A stretch of 64,000 nt of DNA from Flavobacteriales bacterium (GTDB lineage: Bacteria > Bacteroidota > Bacteroidia > Flavobacteriales_F > PHOS-HE28): positions 62,001 through 126,000 of the forward strand of contig JAHBUK010000006.1 of assembly GCA_019638115.1 (NCBI GenBank), given 5' to 3'. The notes under the pieces are model-generated. The model had not been told where the DNA came from and did not search any database. It was given only the letters and a program-made list of their open reading frames with translations. The first letter of the stretch is position 1. Every line of letters begins with the position of its first letter. The translations under genes were made by a program, and so were the position numbers. Positions 1 to 6,993 of this stretch are shown here, piece by piece.

Positions 1-2
1 GG

Positions 3-311
3 CATACGGTGGGCGCACCCGGTGCGCAGACCGCCGTGGTGGGCCGCATCGATGCGATATCCACCGGTGTTGCGGAGCGGCCTGTGATCAATGCTCTGGC
101 CGCCTGGCCCAACCCAGTGGCCGATGTGCTCTTCGTGGAACTGGACGCGACGACCGTGGTGCCTGTAGAAATGCTGAACAGCGCCGGGCAGCGCGTGCGG
201 TCCCTCAGTCTGGTGCCGGGGCGGAACAGCATTGATGTGCGCGGCCTGGCGACGGGACTCTACCTCTTGCGGACCGCGATGGGAGAGGCGGCGCGGGTGG
301 TGGTGGAGTAG
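3..311 (+). CDS. T9SS type A sorting domain protein, C-terminal part
   Basis: The open frame enters from the left edge of the window, so only about the last 102 residues are seen. They contain a typical type IX secretion C-terminal domain: an AWPNPVADVL block, a short beta strand, LNSAGQRV, then DVRGLATGLYLLR near the end. Known members are carried across the outer membrane by the T9SS and then cleaved and anchored or released. The function of the missing N-terminal part cannot be told. The stop lies 21 nt from the end of the convergent PIG-L gene. Confidence 0.85.
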   Translation, partial: HTVGAPGAQTAVVGRIDAISTGVAERPVINALAAWPNPVADVLFVELDATTVVPVEMLNSAGQRVRSLSLVPGRNSIDVRGLATGLYLLRTAMGEAARVVVE

Positions 312-331
312 CGCCCCTTCGGGAATTCCCC

Positions 332-1213
332 TCACACCTCGATCACCCGGAAGTGCTCCTTGTCGAAGATCCGGAAGTAGATCGCTGCTGGATACCAGTG
401 GTACCACGGCCAGAACTTCTTCAGATTGCGGTGCTGCGAGGCGTGCGCCAGCATGATGTCCTTCTTGATGCCTGCGTGCTGAACGATGGACATCTCCACG
501 TCCGGGGGCGGCATACCGTCGGTGCCGTAGATGCGCTTGCCTTCGTGGTAGGCCGGGATCTTGCTGTTCACCCGTTCGGTGAGGCTGGGCGGGAACACGG
601 CCTGGTACACGCGCTGCACGGGGCTGTCGCCTTGCTCATGCAGCGCGCTGCACACGCGCAGCACCGCCTTGCTCACGGCCACATGCTCCGGGTGCCCGTA
701 CCCGCCGATGCGGTCGTCCAGCGTGAAGATCACCGTGGGGCGAACGTCCTTGATCACCGCTGTGATGTGCGCATCGATGGCCGCCTCGTCGAACACCGTG
801 GCGAATCGATCGAGCGGCACCGGCATCCACGGCTCCGGCACGGTATCCAGCCGCTGGCGCAGGTCCATGTCGATCAGGTGCAGCTTGTGCAGCCCCTCCA
901 CCCGGGCCACGCGCTGCATCTCTTCCTTGCGCTCGGCCACTTCGTCGTGCCAGCGCGTGCCGGGCGTCACATAGAAGCAGAGGAAGTCCACCGTCCAGCC
1001 TGCCTGGGTGAGCGCAGCGATGGTGCCCGCGCAGCTGATGGCATCGTCGTCGTGCGCCACGGCGATCAGCGCGCGTTTCTCGGCGACCGTTCCGAGAAAG
1101 GTATCCGCCGGGTAGCGCTCATGGGGACGCAGCGACCAGAGGTAGATCAGGTGGCCGCCGATCAGCAGTGCGGTGGCGACGAGCAGCAGGCGGAGGAATT
1201 TTCGGGTGCGCAT
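332..1213 (-). CDS. PIG-L family deacetylase (LmbE-like)
   Basis: This 293-residue protein starts with a basic stretch and one hydrophobic segment (about residues 8-28), so it is probably anchored in the inner membrane or exported. The LmbE fold begins with IAVAHDDDAISCAGT, a variant of the usual PHPDDE zinc site, and the second metal motif is GHPEHVAVSKA near residue 180. Known family members remove N-acetyl groups from GlcNAc-containing lipids or thiols; the substrate here is unknown. The ATG at 1213 is the only clear start, and the gene is a single transcription unit facing a T9SS gene. Confidence in the family is high, in the substrate nil. Confidence 0.88.
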   Translation of the reverse strand: MRTRKFLRLLLVATALLIGGHLIYLWSLRPHERYPADTFLGTVAEKRALIAVAHDDDAISCAGTIAALTQAGWTVDFLCFYVTPGTRWHDEVAERKEEMQRVARVEGLHKLHLIDMDLRQRLDTVPEPWMPVPLDRFATVFDEAAIDAHITAVIKDVRPTVIFTLDDRIGGYGHPEHVAVSKAVLRVCSALHEQGDSPVQRVYQAVFPPSLTERVNSKIPAYHEGKRIYGTDGMPPPDVEMSIVQHAGIKKDIMLAHASQHRNLKKFWPWYHWYPAAIYFRIFDKEHFRVIEV

Positions 1214-1282
1214 GCGGACAAGGTAGGGGCCGGTGTGGAATGCGATGGTTTTGGACTGGATGTATTCTTGACGCGCTCCATT

Positions 1283-1290
1283 TAACTTTG
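1283..1290 (+). promoter_or_regulatory. Bacteroidota-type -7 box (TAACTTTG)
   Basis: The octamer matches the TAnnTTTG consensus of the primary sigma factor of Bacteroidota. It ends 4 nt before the ATG of the antitoxin at 1295, so transcription would begin at or just before the start codon. No well-spaced TTG -33 box is seen. Confidence 0.4.
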
Positions 1291-1294
1291 GGAC

Positions 1295-1528
1295 ATGTCC
1301 ACTACTGAACTTCGAAAGCGGGTCATCGCCCGGGTGAAGGCCTCGAAGGATGCCAAGCTGCTCCGTGAAGTGGACCGCTTGCTCAAAGGCGCTGGTCAGG
1401 AGGTGGCACCCTACCTCACCACGGCTGACCAGCGGAAGGCGGTTGCGCGCAGCCGTGCAGCCTTGAAGAAAGGTCGCGTGCGCACGGCCACCGAGGTGGA
1501 CAAAGCCGTGCGCGAATGGCTCGGCTGA
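1295..1528 (+). CDS. Putative antitoxin of a type II toxin-antitoxin pair
   Basis: This 77-residue, Lys/Arg-rich and probably helical protein (KRVIARVKASKDAKLLREVD near the start) has the size and position of a RelB/ParD-like or addiction-module antitoxin. No strong DNA-binding motif is obvious. It overlaps the following RelE/ParE toxin gene by 13 nt, which suggests translational coupling and is the main reason for the call. The antitoxin would be expected to neutralise the toxin and repress the shared promoter. The residues GRVRTATEVDKAVREWLG at the end would wrap on the toxin. The function rests on context. Confidence 0.65.
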   Translation: MSTTELRKRVIARVKASKDAKLLREVDRLLKGAGQEVAPYLTTADQRKAVARSRAALKKGRVRTATEVDKAVREWLG

Positions 1529-1809
1529 TCGTTTGGACGGTCCCGGCGGAACAGGACCTCAAAGGGATCCTGGACTATTGGGTGCAGCGCAACGGATCAG
1601 CCACCTTCAGCAGGAAGCTCTATGGCCGCATCCGTGCAGCGCTCGATCGCACCATCCAAAACCCGTTCATCGGCCGCCCCACGGATATCGATGGCATCCG
1701 GGTCATCAGGGTGGGGGAGTACCTGATCTTCTACGAGGTGATGGCCGACGCGATCGTGGTCCATCACGTCTGGGACGGGCGGCGGGATCTGACGAAGCTC
1801 GAGTTCTGA
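1516..1809 (+). CDS. Type II toxin, RelE/ParE superfamily
   Basis: This 97-residue protein has the RelE/ParE pattern: a first strand (MARLIVWTVPAEQDL), an amphipathic helix (GILDYWVQRNG), a conserved NPFIGRP turn, then RVIRVGEYLIFYEV and IVVHHVWDGRRD as the final strands. Members either cut mRNA on the ribosome (RelE) or poison gyrase (ParE); the sequence does not decide between the two. It overlaps the antitoxin gene by 13 nt. The start at 1516 gives full-length homology. It is the first of two RelE/ParE pairs within 3 kb. Confidence 0.85.
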   Translation: MARLIVWTVPAEQDLKGILDYWVQRNGSATFSRKLYGRIRAALDRTIQNPFIGRPTDIDGIRVIRVGEYLIFYEVMADAIVVHHVWDGRRDLTKLEF

Positions 1810-1817
1810 GTTTCGTC

Positions 1818-1847
1818 ACTCCTCCCCGAAGAAGTCGCTGTCGATGC
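1818..1847. repeat. 30-nt direct repeat, copy 1 (end of mrr)
   Basis: These 30 nt are identical to 2519-2548, which is the 3' end of the Mrr remnant. On the minus strand the copy encodes SIDSDFFGEE followed by a TGA stop, so it is an orphan scrap of the mrr tail. Beyond 1847 the similarity ends. The two copies enclose the DUF433/DUF5615 module. Confidence 0.85.
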
Positions 1848-1875
1848 TCGTGATGGCTTTTGGAGCAGGTCCTAC

Positions 1876-2229
1876 TTACGGCTGCACCCGTATACCATCC
1901 AACCCGAACTCCACGTAGTTGCCTTTGGTGAAAGCTTCCTCGATCACGGACAGGTTCCGCACGAAGAGCGGCACGAGCTGCGCATTGCGGATGTTGCCCG
2001 TGGTGATGAACACCAGGCGTGCAGGTCTTCCGCTCAGCACGTGGGAGGCGCGGAAACCACGGTCCTTGGTGATCATCACGCGGTCTTCGCGTTCCACCAG
2101 CTCGCGAAGCAGGTCGTCCGATGTTCGGTTAGCCAGGGGAAGGTCAAGGGTGTGCAACACATCGCGACCGGTCATGCGGATGGCGACGGCCAACGCGAGC
2201 GGCAGTTGGGCGTCCACCAGCCACTTCAC
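1876..2229 (-). CDS. DUF5615 PIN-like protein (putative toxin)
   Basis: This 117-residue protein begins KWLVDAQLPLALA, which resembles the first acidic strand of PIN-like nucleases. It continues with VMITKDRGFR, LVFITTGNI and a short C-terminal helix, the pattern of DUF5615. Acidic residues are in PIN-like positions (Asp in LVDAQL, Asp in ITKDRGF). DUF5615 genes are usually paired with DUF433 genes and are predicted toxins of a VapBC-like type, though activity is not well documented. The start is GTG at 2229, whose GTGA overlaps the stop of the DUF433 gene by 4 nt, indicating coupled translation. Confidence 0.82.
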   Translation of the reverse strand: MKWLVDAQLPLALAVAIRMTGRDVLHTLDLPLANRTSDDLLRELVEREDRVMITKDRGFRASHVLSGRPARLVFITTGNIRNAQLVPLFVRNLSVIEEAFTKGNYVEFGLDGIRVQP

Positions 2230-2462
2230 TGCGCCAATGGATAGAAACCCCGCAATTGCGAGAGCTGTACAGCGTAGGCCAGGCAGGCCAGCAGGTCCTC
2301 ACGCTCCAGGTCGGGATAATCGGCGAGGATCTCCTCGTGGGTCATGCCCGAAGCGAGCCACTCCAGCACATGTTCCACCGGGTAACGCAAGCCGCGCACC
2401 ACGGGCTGCCCATGACAGATGTTGGGGTCGGTGGTGATGCGGGACAGAAGCTCTGCGGACAT
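2226..2462 (-). CDS. DUF433 protein (putative antitoxin)
   Basis: The protein has 78 residues from the ATG at 2462; a TTG seven codons upstream (2483) is also possible. It shows the DUF433 pattern: ITTDPNICHGQPVVRGLRYP, then HVLEWLASGMTHEEILADYP and DLEREDLLACLAYA, a winged-helix-like fold known as a partner of DUF5615 proteins. It would bind DNA and the putative toxin. The pair is enclosed by two copies of the mrr tail (1818-1847 and 2519-2548), which suggests that it arrived as a unit next to or within the end of mrr. Confidence 0.82.
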   Translation of the reverse strand: MSAELLSRITTDPNICHGQPVVRGLRYPVEHVLEWLASGMTHEEILADYPDLEREDLLACLAYAVQLSQLRGFYPLAQ

Positions 2463-2516
2463 GGGCGGTGGCTTGATGTTCAAAGATAGTGAGGAGCCAA
2501 GGGACAGCGATCGCCC

Positions 2517-2726
2517 TTACTCCTCCCCGAAGAAGTCGCTGTCGATGCGCTTGACCGCGTAGGTGCGCTGGGTGGTGACACCGAGGTCGTAGTCGATCAT
2601 GAGCTGGGTGAGTTCCTCGCCGTCGATCAGGACGATCTTGGTCTCGTTGCGGGGTTGGTAATCCCGCGCCTCCTTGGTGAAGGAAGAGGTGGTGATGAAG
2701 ATGCCCTTCTTGGCGCCCTGCCCGGC
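2517..2726 (-). pseudogene. Mrr restriction endonuclease, C-terminal remnant
   Basis: Read on the minus strand, this stretch encodes about 70 residues with GQGAKKGIFITTSSFTKEA, then KIVLIDGEELTQLMIDYDLG and RTYAVKRIDSDFFGEE, followed by TAA. This is the well-known C-terminal end of Mrr-type restriction enzymes. The catalytic part (D...E/Q-x-K), which lies upstream in the family, is missing, and no start codon fits. The remnant is in the same frame as the XRE gene, right behind its stop at 2757-2759, with about 10 unrelated codons between. It is therefore a broken gene whose 5' part was replaced or lost. Confidence 0.85.
2519..2548. repeat. 30-nt direct repeat, copy 2 (end of mrr)
   Basis: This copy is identical to 1818-1847 and forms the last codons of the Mrr remnant. 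The two starts are 701 nt apart, with the DUF433/DUF5615 pair in between. Confidence 0.85.
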
Positions 2727-2756
2727 CAGCGGTGTTGACGACTGCGGTGTTGCGCC

Positions 2757-3167
2757 CTATCGGTCCAAGCCCAAGCGCTCAAGAATTCCCATCAAGCGTT
2801 GGTTCATTTGGATTAGCTCAGCATTCAGCCGTTCGGATTCCTCGGAACGCTTGTCCAATCGTACCAGCAATTCTTGCAGGACAACCTTATCGAATGCGTG
2901 CTGATGCTCGATGGTCGTATATGCGTTAGCCACATTGTTGTGCGACTGGTTGACAACTCCCGGTTGCCACTCCTTCAACTCGTCCAGCGACATGCTGTAG
3001 ATGGCTGCGATCTGTGAAAGCCGTTCTTCGGTGGGCTCGGTCGTGCCTGTCTCATAAAGACTGTAGCTGTTCTGGCGGATGCCGAGCTCTTTGGCCACAT
3101 AGTCCTGAGTGTAGTTGTGTACGGCCCGGAGTTGGCGCAGCTTCTTGGCCCAAGGGGTGGTCGGCAT
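2757..3167 (-). CDS. XRE-family HTH regulator with coiled-coil tail
   Basis: This 136-residue protein has an N-terminal Cro/C1 helix-turn-helix (about residues 7-65): KLRQLRAVHNYTQDYVAKEL, then IRQNSYSLYETGTTEP and IAAIYSMSLDELKEW. The second half is a charged, heptad-like helix (LQELLVRLDKRSEESERLNA, MGILERLGLDR) that may form dimers. It probably controls its own gene or a neighbour; no second component of a known system is attached. It ends in front of the Mrr remnant, in the same frame, so it may belong to a module that displaced the front of mrr. The ATG at 3167 is the best start. Confidence 0.82.
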   Translation of the reverse strand: MPTTPWAKKLRQLRAVHNYTQDYVAKELGIRQNSYSLYETGTTEPTEERLSQIAAIYSMSLDELKEWQPGVVNQSHNNVANAYTTIEHQHAFDKVVLQELLVRLDKRSEESERLNAELIQMNQRLMGILERLGLDR

Positions 3168-3303
3168 GGTATGGATGTATGTGGGCTGCTAAGTTATCAG
3201 TCCTGCCGGATATTCTATCGTGTGCATTAAGGTCATCCAACGTGGTATGGTTTCGATGTTTGCGGAAACGCAGCAACTGTTGCGAATTACAAACCCCGAC
3301 ACC

Positions 3304-3861
3304 ATGAAAACCCTATCGACCATCGCGCTTTTCTGTGGCGCAGTACTTCTCTCGTCATGCACCAAGGAAGGTCCGGAAGGGCCGGCTGGCCCACAGGGTC
3401 CACAGGGAAATGCGAACGTCGGACGATACGAGTTCACCTTGCCTTTTTCGAGCTATACAAACTTCACCACGACCAATGCATGGGGGGCGTCTGCGCCGAG
3501 TACTGTTCCGCAACTTCAGAGTAACCAGCTTGCGTTGGTTTATATCTCCTTGACACCGGCGATTAGTGGGTTGGCCGAATGGGTGCAGCAGCCTTTCAGC
3601 TATTTCTTTGGAAGTGGAAATACCTTTGTTGAATGTTTCCATAGCATTGATAGTGGTACGCTTTGGCTTTATGCACGCCACAGCGGCGGAACGCAGCCAT
3701 TCACAACCAGCAGTAATCTTAGCTACAAGGTTTTCATTGTTCAGAGCAGCATGATGCAGGTTCTCGATGATGAGAACGTGGATATGCGCAACCTGGGTGA
3801 ATTTGAGTCCTTTTTGGATCGGCATGGTTATGAACATGCCGGGTATTCAGCCAGCCACTGA
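3304..3861 (+). CDS. Lipoprotein with short collagen-like segment
   Basis: The product has 185 residues from the ATG at 3304. A lipoprotein signal (STIALFCGAVLLSSC) places the lipidated Cys at about residue 18, followed by Gly-x-y triplets (GPEGPAGPQGPQG), a short collagen-like spacer common in Bacteroidota lipoproteins. The rest (residues 40-185) is not recognised. Its tail contains SYKVFIVQSS and FESFLDRHGY, a pattern often seen at the end of such proteins. The base composition is lower in GC than the neighbours. It is probably an outer membrane surface lipoprotein; its function is unknown. Confidence 0.8.
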   Translation: MKTLSTIALFCGAVLLSSCTKEGPEGPAGPQGPQGNANVGRYEFTLPFSSYTNFTTTNAWGASAPSTVPQLQSNQLALVYISLTPAISGLAEWVQQPFSYFFGSGNTFVECFHSIDSGTLWLYARHSGGTQPFTTSSNLSYKVFIVQSSMMQVLDDENVDMRNLGEFESFLDRHGYEHAGYSASH

Positions 3862-3901
3862 ACTCCGCCACCTGTCCTTATTGGGTAAACCACCTTAGTG
3901 A

Positions 3902-3925
3902 TGAGGGGGCGCAGCGGCAGCCTGC
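3902..3925. repeat. 24-nt direct repeat, copy 1
   Basis: This GC-rich word is identical to 4515-4538. The two copies lie just before and just after the ParE-type toxin-antitoxin pair (3957-4480), 613 nt apart. Confidence 0.85.
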
Positions 3926-3930
3926 CGTTC

Positions 3931-3938
3931 TATCTTTG
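3931..3938 (+). promoter_or_regulatory. -7 box TATCTTTG for the antitoxin gene
   Basis: This is a perfect match to TAnnTTTG, 18 nt before the ATG at 3957 and 6 nt behind the first 24-nt repeat. It supports 3957 rather than the GTG-type start at 3936 inside the promoter region. Confidence 0.55.
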
Positions 3939-3956
3939 GTCTTCATCACCGCCGCC

Positions 3957-4190
3957 ATGTCCGCCATCGATCTGCGCACAGAAATCCTCCGTTTGCTCCA
4001 GAAGGAGGAGAGCACGGGTGTGTTGGAGCGCATCCGTGCGCTGCTGAAGCGGCAGGGTGATGCCGGCGACCTGAGCGAGGAGGAGTTGTCCGAGCTGCGC
4101 GAGATCGAGCGCCGTCAGGAGAGCGGCGAGGACGCGTATGTGAGCATGGACGAGGCCATGCGCATGGCCCGCGAAGCGCTGAAGGGATGA
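3957..4190 (+). CDS. Antitoxin of a ParE-type pair
   Basis: This 77-residue acidic protein begins MSAIDLRTEILRLL and ends with DAYVSMDEAMRMAREALKG, a helical tail typical of addiction-module and ParD-like antitoxins. The middle is very Glu-rich (DLSEEELSELREIERRQESG). Its stop overlaps the toxin start by 4 nt (ATGA), so the two are coupled. The start at 3957 follows a good -7 box. The acidic tail would bind the basic toxin. The family call rests on size, charge and partner. Confidence 0.75.
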   Translation: MSAIDLRTEILRLLQKEESTGVLERIRALLKRQGDAGDLSEEELSELREIERRQESGEDAYVSMDEAMRMAREALKG

Positions 4191-4480
4191 CGTACCGCTT
4201 GCGCGTCCGCGCCATCGCGGTGCGTGAGTTCTCCGCGGTGGCCATCTGGTACGAACAGAGAAGCACAGGCTTGGGACATCGCTTTCTGGATGAGTTGCAA
4301 CGCTGTTTCCTCTACATCCAGCGCAACCCCCAGGGCTTCCAGGTGCGGAAGGGCGAGTTCCGGCATGCGTTGCTTGAGGGCTTTCCCTATCGGGTGGTGT
4401 ACAAGATCAAGGGGAACGAGGTGTACATCTACCAGGTGCGCCACACCAGCCGTAGGCCCGGCAAGCGTTACGGGCCATAG
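4187..4480 (+). CDS. Type II toxin, RelE/ParE family
   Basis: The 97-residue sequence fits ParE-like toxins closely: YRLRVRAIAVREFSAVAIWY, then GLGHRFLDELQRCF, FRHALLEGFPYRVVYKIKGN and a last strand YIYQVRHTSRRPGK. The FPYRVVY and RHTSRRP motifs are characteristic of this branch, which often poisons DNA gyrase; activity here is inferred. It overlaps the antitoxin gene by 4 nt. The pair sits between two 24-nt direct repeats, a sign that it may be a movable unit. Confidence 0.88.
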   Translation: MTYRLRVRAIAVREFSAVAIWYEQRSTGLGHRFLDELQRCFLYIQRNPQGFQVRKGEFRHALLEGFPYRVVYKIKGNEVYIYQVRHTSRRPGKRYGP

Positions 4481-4514
4481 CACGGATGCTCGCGATGTGA
4501 CGGGATGCCCCGCG

Positions 4515-4538
4515 TGAGGGGGCGCAGCGGCAGCCTGC
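4515..4538. repeat. 24-nt direct repeat, copy 2
   Basis: This copy is identical to 3902-3925. It is followed by a GC-rich non-coding stretch up to the end of the polymerase gene. Confidence 0.85.
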
Positions 4539-4749
4539 TGAAGGCGAGCCGTTGGCGCGGCCCGTGCGAGGAGGCTGCGACGAAGGAGCAGACCCCGCAG
4601 CCGGTGTCCGCGCCCGGCGTGCCGAAGCAGCTACAGCGCAGCACCCGGCCCCGCTGCATTTGAGCGGGGACACGCCCCCTTCCTCATCGCCCCATCATCC
4701 ACGCTGTGCTCCTCTGTGCCTCCGTGCCTCTGTGGTTTTCTTCCCTCTC
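4539..4749. repeat. GC-rich intergenic repeat-like stretch
   Basis: No gene is supported here. The left part is a GC-rich mosaic with words such as GGCGCGGCCCGTGCGAGGAG. The right part (about 4700-4745) is built from reiterated CTCTGTGCCTC-like words. Both look like dispersed intergenic repeats; genome-wide copy number cannot be seen from here. Confidence 0.45.
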
Positions 4750-5976
4750 TCAGCTTCTCCTGTTCGCCAACAACACCGGCGCCTGCCCATCAAAGGGGTT
4801 GTCCATCCGCCCGATGCTCTTCGCATCCATGCCCGCTGCGCGCATCACCGTGCGGTCGCCGAAGCGCTTGCGGATCTTGTCCATGGCCTGGTACAGGTTC
4901 ATCGCCTCCTCCGTGTCGGTGAACACGTTCATCTGGTGCCCGCCGCCCACCAGGTGGCTGAAGCGCACGCCGATGAGCCGGATCCGCTGCCGCCGGTCGT
5001 ACAGCGCGCGGAACAGCTCGTGCACCGTGGGCAGGATCAGGTGGTCGCACGCCGTGTACGGGATGCGCTGCTGCCGCGTGTGCGTGTTGAAGTCGGCGTA
5101 GCGGATCTTCACCGCGATGCAGCTGGTGAGCTTGCCGCCCTTGCGCAGTTGGAAGGCGAGGCTCTCGGCCATGGCGGTGAGCAGGCCGCGCAGCTTCACC
5201 ACATCGATGGTGTCGCGCTCGAAGGTGCGCTCCGTACTGATGCTCTTGCGCTCGTGCCAGGCCACCACGGGGCTGTCGTCGATGCCGTTGGCCTTGCGCC
5301 ACAGCACGGGGCCGTGTTCGCCCAGCAGGCGTTGCATCAGGTCCATGGGCACCTCCTGCAGGGTGTGGATCTTCGCCACGCCCATGCTGCGCAGGAGGTG
5401 CGCCGTCTTCTCGCCCACGCCGGGGATGCGTTCAATGGGCATCGGCGCCAGGAAGGGTTTCTCCGTGCCGCGCTCCACGTACCATTCGCCGGGCCCCTGC
5501 TTGGCCTCGCCGGTGGCCACCTTGCTCACCGTTTTGTTGATGCTCATGCCGAACGAGTTGGGCAGCCCGCTTTCCTTGATGATCTTCTGCCGCAGTTCCG
5601 CCGCCAGCTTGCGGCTGCCGTGGAAACGGTCGGTGCCGCTCAGGTCCACATAGAACTCATCCACGCTGCTCTTCTCAAAGAGCGGCACGCTCGCGCGGAT
5701 GATCTCCGTCACTTCATCGCTCTTCTTCAGGTATGCGCCGCTATCGCCGCGCAGGATGATCGCATCGGGGCACAGCTGCTTGGCCATCTTCATGGGCATG
5801 GCGCTGCGTATGCCGAAGGCGCGCGCCTCGTAGCTGCAGCTGGCCACCACGCCGCGGTCGCTGTCGCTGCCGATCAGCACGGGCTTGCCGTTCAGCCGCG
5901 GCTCGCGCAGGCGCTCCACGGAAACGAAGAAGGTGTTCAGGTCCAGGTGGAGGATGGTGCGCTGCCCGTTTTCCAT
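4750..5976 (-). CDS. dinB: Y-family DNA polymerase (DinB/Pol IV type)
   Basis: The product has about 408 residues from the ATG at 5976. The catalytic acids are visible in TILHLDLNTFFVSVERL and in SSVDEFYVDLSGTDRF. The palm, thumb (IPGVGEKTAHLLRSMG helix-hairpin-helix) and little-finger domains follow, so the length is full. Pol IV enzymes copy past damaged DNA with low fidelity. There is no umuD-like neighbour, but an XRE-S24 regulator lies 2.3 kb away. An ATG seven codons earlier (5997) would add MKNVECR, which is encoded by an intergenic repeat built on ATTCTACATT words; I prefer 5976. Confidence 0.9.
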   Translation of the reverse strand: MENGQRTILHLDLNTFFVSVERLREPRLNGKPVLIGSDSDRGVVASCSYEARAFGIRSAMPMKMAKQLCPDAIILRGDSGAYLKKSDEVTEIIRASVPLFEKSSVDEFYVDLSGTDRFHGSRKLAAELRQKIIKESGLPNSFGMSINKTVSKVATGEAKQGPGEWYVERGTEKPFLAPMPIERIPGVGEKTAHLLRSMGVAKIHTLQEVPMDLMQRLLGEHGPVLWRKANGIDDSPVVAWHERKSISTERTFERDTIDVVKLRGLLTAMAESLAFQLRKGGKLTSCIAVKIRYADFNTHTRQQRIPYTACDHLILPTVHELFRALYDRRQRIRLIGVRFSHLVGGGHQMNVFTDTEEAMNLYQAMDKIRKRFGDRTVMRAAGMDAKSIGRMDNPFDGQAPVLLANRRS

Positions 5977-5997
5977 TCTACATTCTACATTTTTCAT

Positions 5998-6372
5998 TCT
6001 TCATTGCCCTTGCATCGGTTGGCGTTTGGCAGGTCGACCCAGTGGATCGACGGTACAGGTCCGTTGGTATGCGTGTAGGAGGCCGGTTTGATGTGGGTCA
6101 CCCTGAGCGGAGTCGAAGGGTGGGCGCCTTTCGGGCTATCCGCTTTGGTCCCGTCCAGCCAGGCCAGCGGTGGCGGCGCTCCGGGGTCCCCTCGTTCCTC
6201 GGGGCCTCCTCGCAGCACGCCCCCGCAAGGCCCGGCTGGCCGGGCGCCGCCGCTGCTATCCCGGGCGCGGGCCTCGCGTCCGGCCAACAGTTCCGTGTTG
6301 ACAAATAACCCGTCATCTTGCGTCCGTCAAATTAGTCATTACATTTGCCCTGACAGTGAACTGATCACCACT
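5998..6372. repeat. Intergenic region with dispersed repeat-like words
   Basis: No gene is supported. The region contains the end of an ATTCTACATT-word repeat (from about 5972), the word GTCACCCTGAGCGGAGTCGA (6098 on), which is a common bacterial intergenic repeat, and a very GC-rich block (about 6150-6290) with nested inverted repeats around GGGCGCCGCC and CCCGGGCGCGGG. The open frame running through it into the ORF6N gene is not expected to be translated. Confidence 0.5.
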
Positions 6373-6993
6373 ATGATGGGAACCCTGGCAATAGCCCCCG
6401 CTCGCAAGTCCCCCCACACGGACCTGCTACCCTTGGAGCACATCGTTGTGGCCGAGCCGCCCGCCGACTACGGTGGCCCCGTACCCACCGATGAGCAACT
6501 CCTCGGCAAGCTCCATTTCATCCGTGGCCAGCGCATCATGCTCGATCGTGACCTGGCCGAACTCTACGGCGTGAAGCCCATCCGCCTGCGCGAACAGATG
6601 AAGCGCAACCTGGCCCGCTTCCCGGAGCAGTTCATGTTCCAATTGACGGCCAGTGAGTTGCGTGATCTGGTATCGCAAAATGCGATACCCTCCCACAGCC
6701 ATGTCGGGGGCGCCCTTCCTTATGCCTTCACCGAGCACGGTGTCCTCATGCTCGCCAATGTGTTGCGCAGCCAGCGCGCCATTGCAGTGAGCATACGCAT
6801 CATAGACCTCTTCTTGCGTATGCGCCAGGTGATGCTCGCCCACAAGGACATCCTCCTGCGCCTGGAGCAGCTGGAGCGCAGGGTGGGGGAGCAGGGCGCC
6901 GATATCCAGCTACTCTTCCACCACCTCAAGCAACTGCTGGCGCCACCCTCGGAGCCCCGCACGCGCATCGGCTTCAAACCCGACGAAGCATGA
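6373..6993 (+). CDS. ORF6N domain protein 1
   Basis: The product has 206 residues from the ATG at 6373 (a second ATG follows directly). The ORF6N domain covers about residues 50-140: KLHFIRGQRIMLDRDLAELY, then REQMKRNLARFPEQFMFQLT and ALPYAFTEHGVLMLANVL. A coiled-coil helix (LLRLEQLERRVGEQGADIQ) ends in RIGFKPDEA. ORF6N is a predicted DNA-binding domain first seen in phage antirepressor-like proteins; its role in Bacteroidota is unknown. This is the first of three tandem paralogues and it overlaps the next by 4 nt (ATGA). A perfect inverted repeat (6669-6689) lies in codons 99-106. Confidence 0.88.
   Translation: MMGTLAIAPARKSPHTDLLPLEHIVVAEPPADYGGPVPTDEQLLGKLHFIRGQRIMLDRDLAELYGVKPIRLREQMKRNLARFPEQFMFQLTASELRDLVSQNAIPSHSHVGGALPYAFTEHGVLMLANVLRSQRAIAVSIRIIDLFLRMRQVMLAHKDILLRLEQLERRVGEQGADIQLLFHHLKQLLAPPSEPRTRIGFKPDEA
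6669..6689. repeat. Perfect inverted repeat inside ORF6N gene 1
   Basis: The arms are 9 nt (GGTATCGCA / TGCGATACC) around a 3-nt spacer. The centre (6679) is the first base of codon 103, the same alignment position as the repeats in the two following paralogues, although the arm sequence is different. Confidence 0.9.

Noticed and set aside
4552..6078. Open frame of about 500 codons opposite the Y-family polymerase
   Set aside because: It is antisense of dinB and runs through intergenic repeats; its composition is typical of shadow frames.
6088..6372. Long N-terminal extension of ORF6N protein 1
   Set aside because: The extra 95 codons lie in GC-rich intergenic repeats and match nothing; homology and composition begin at 6373.
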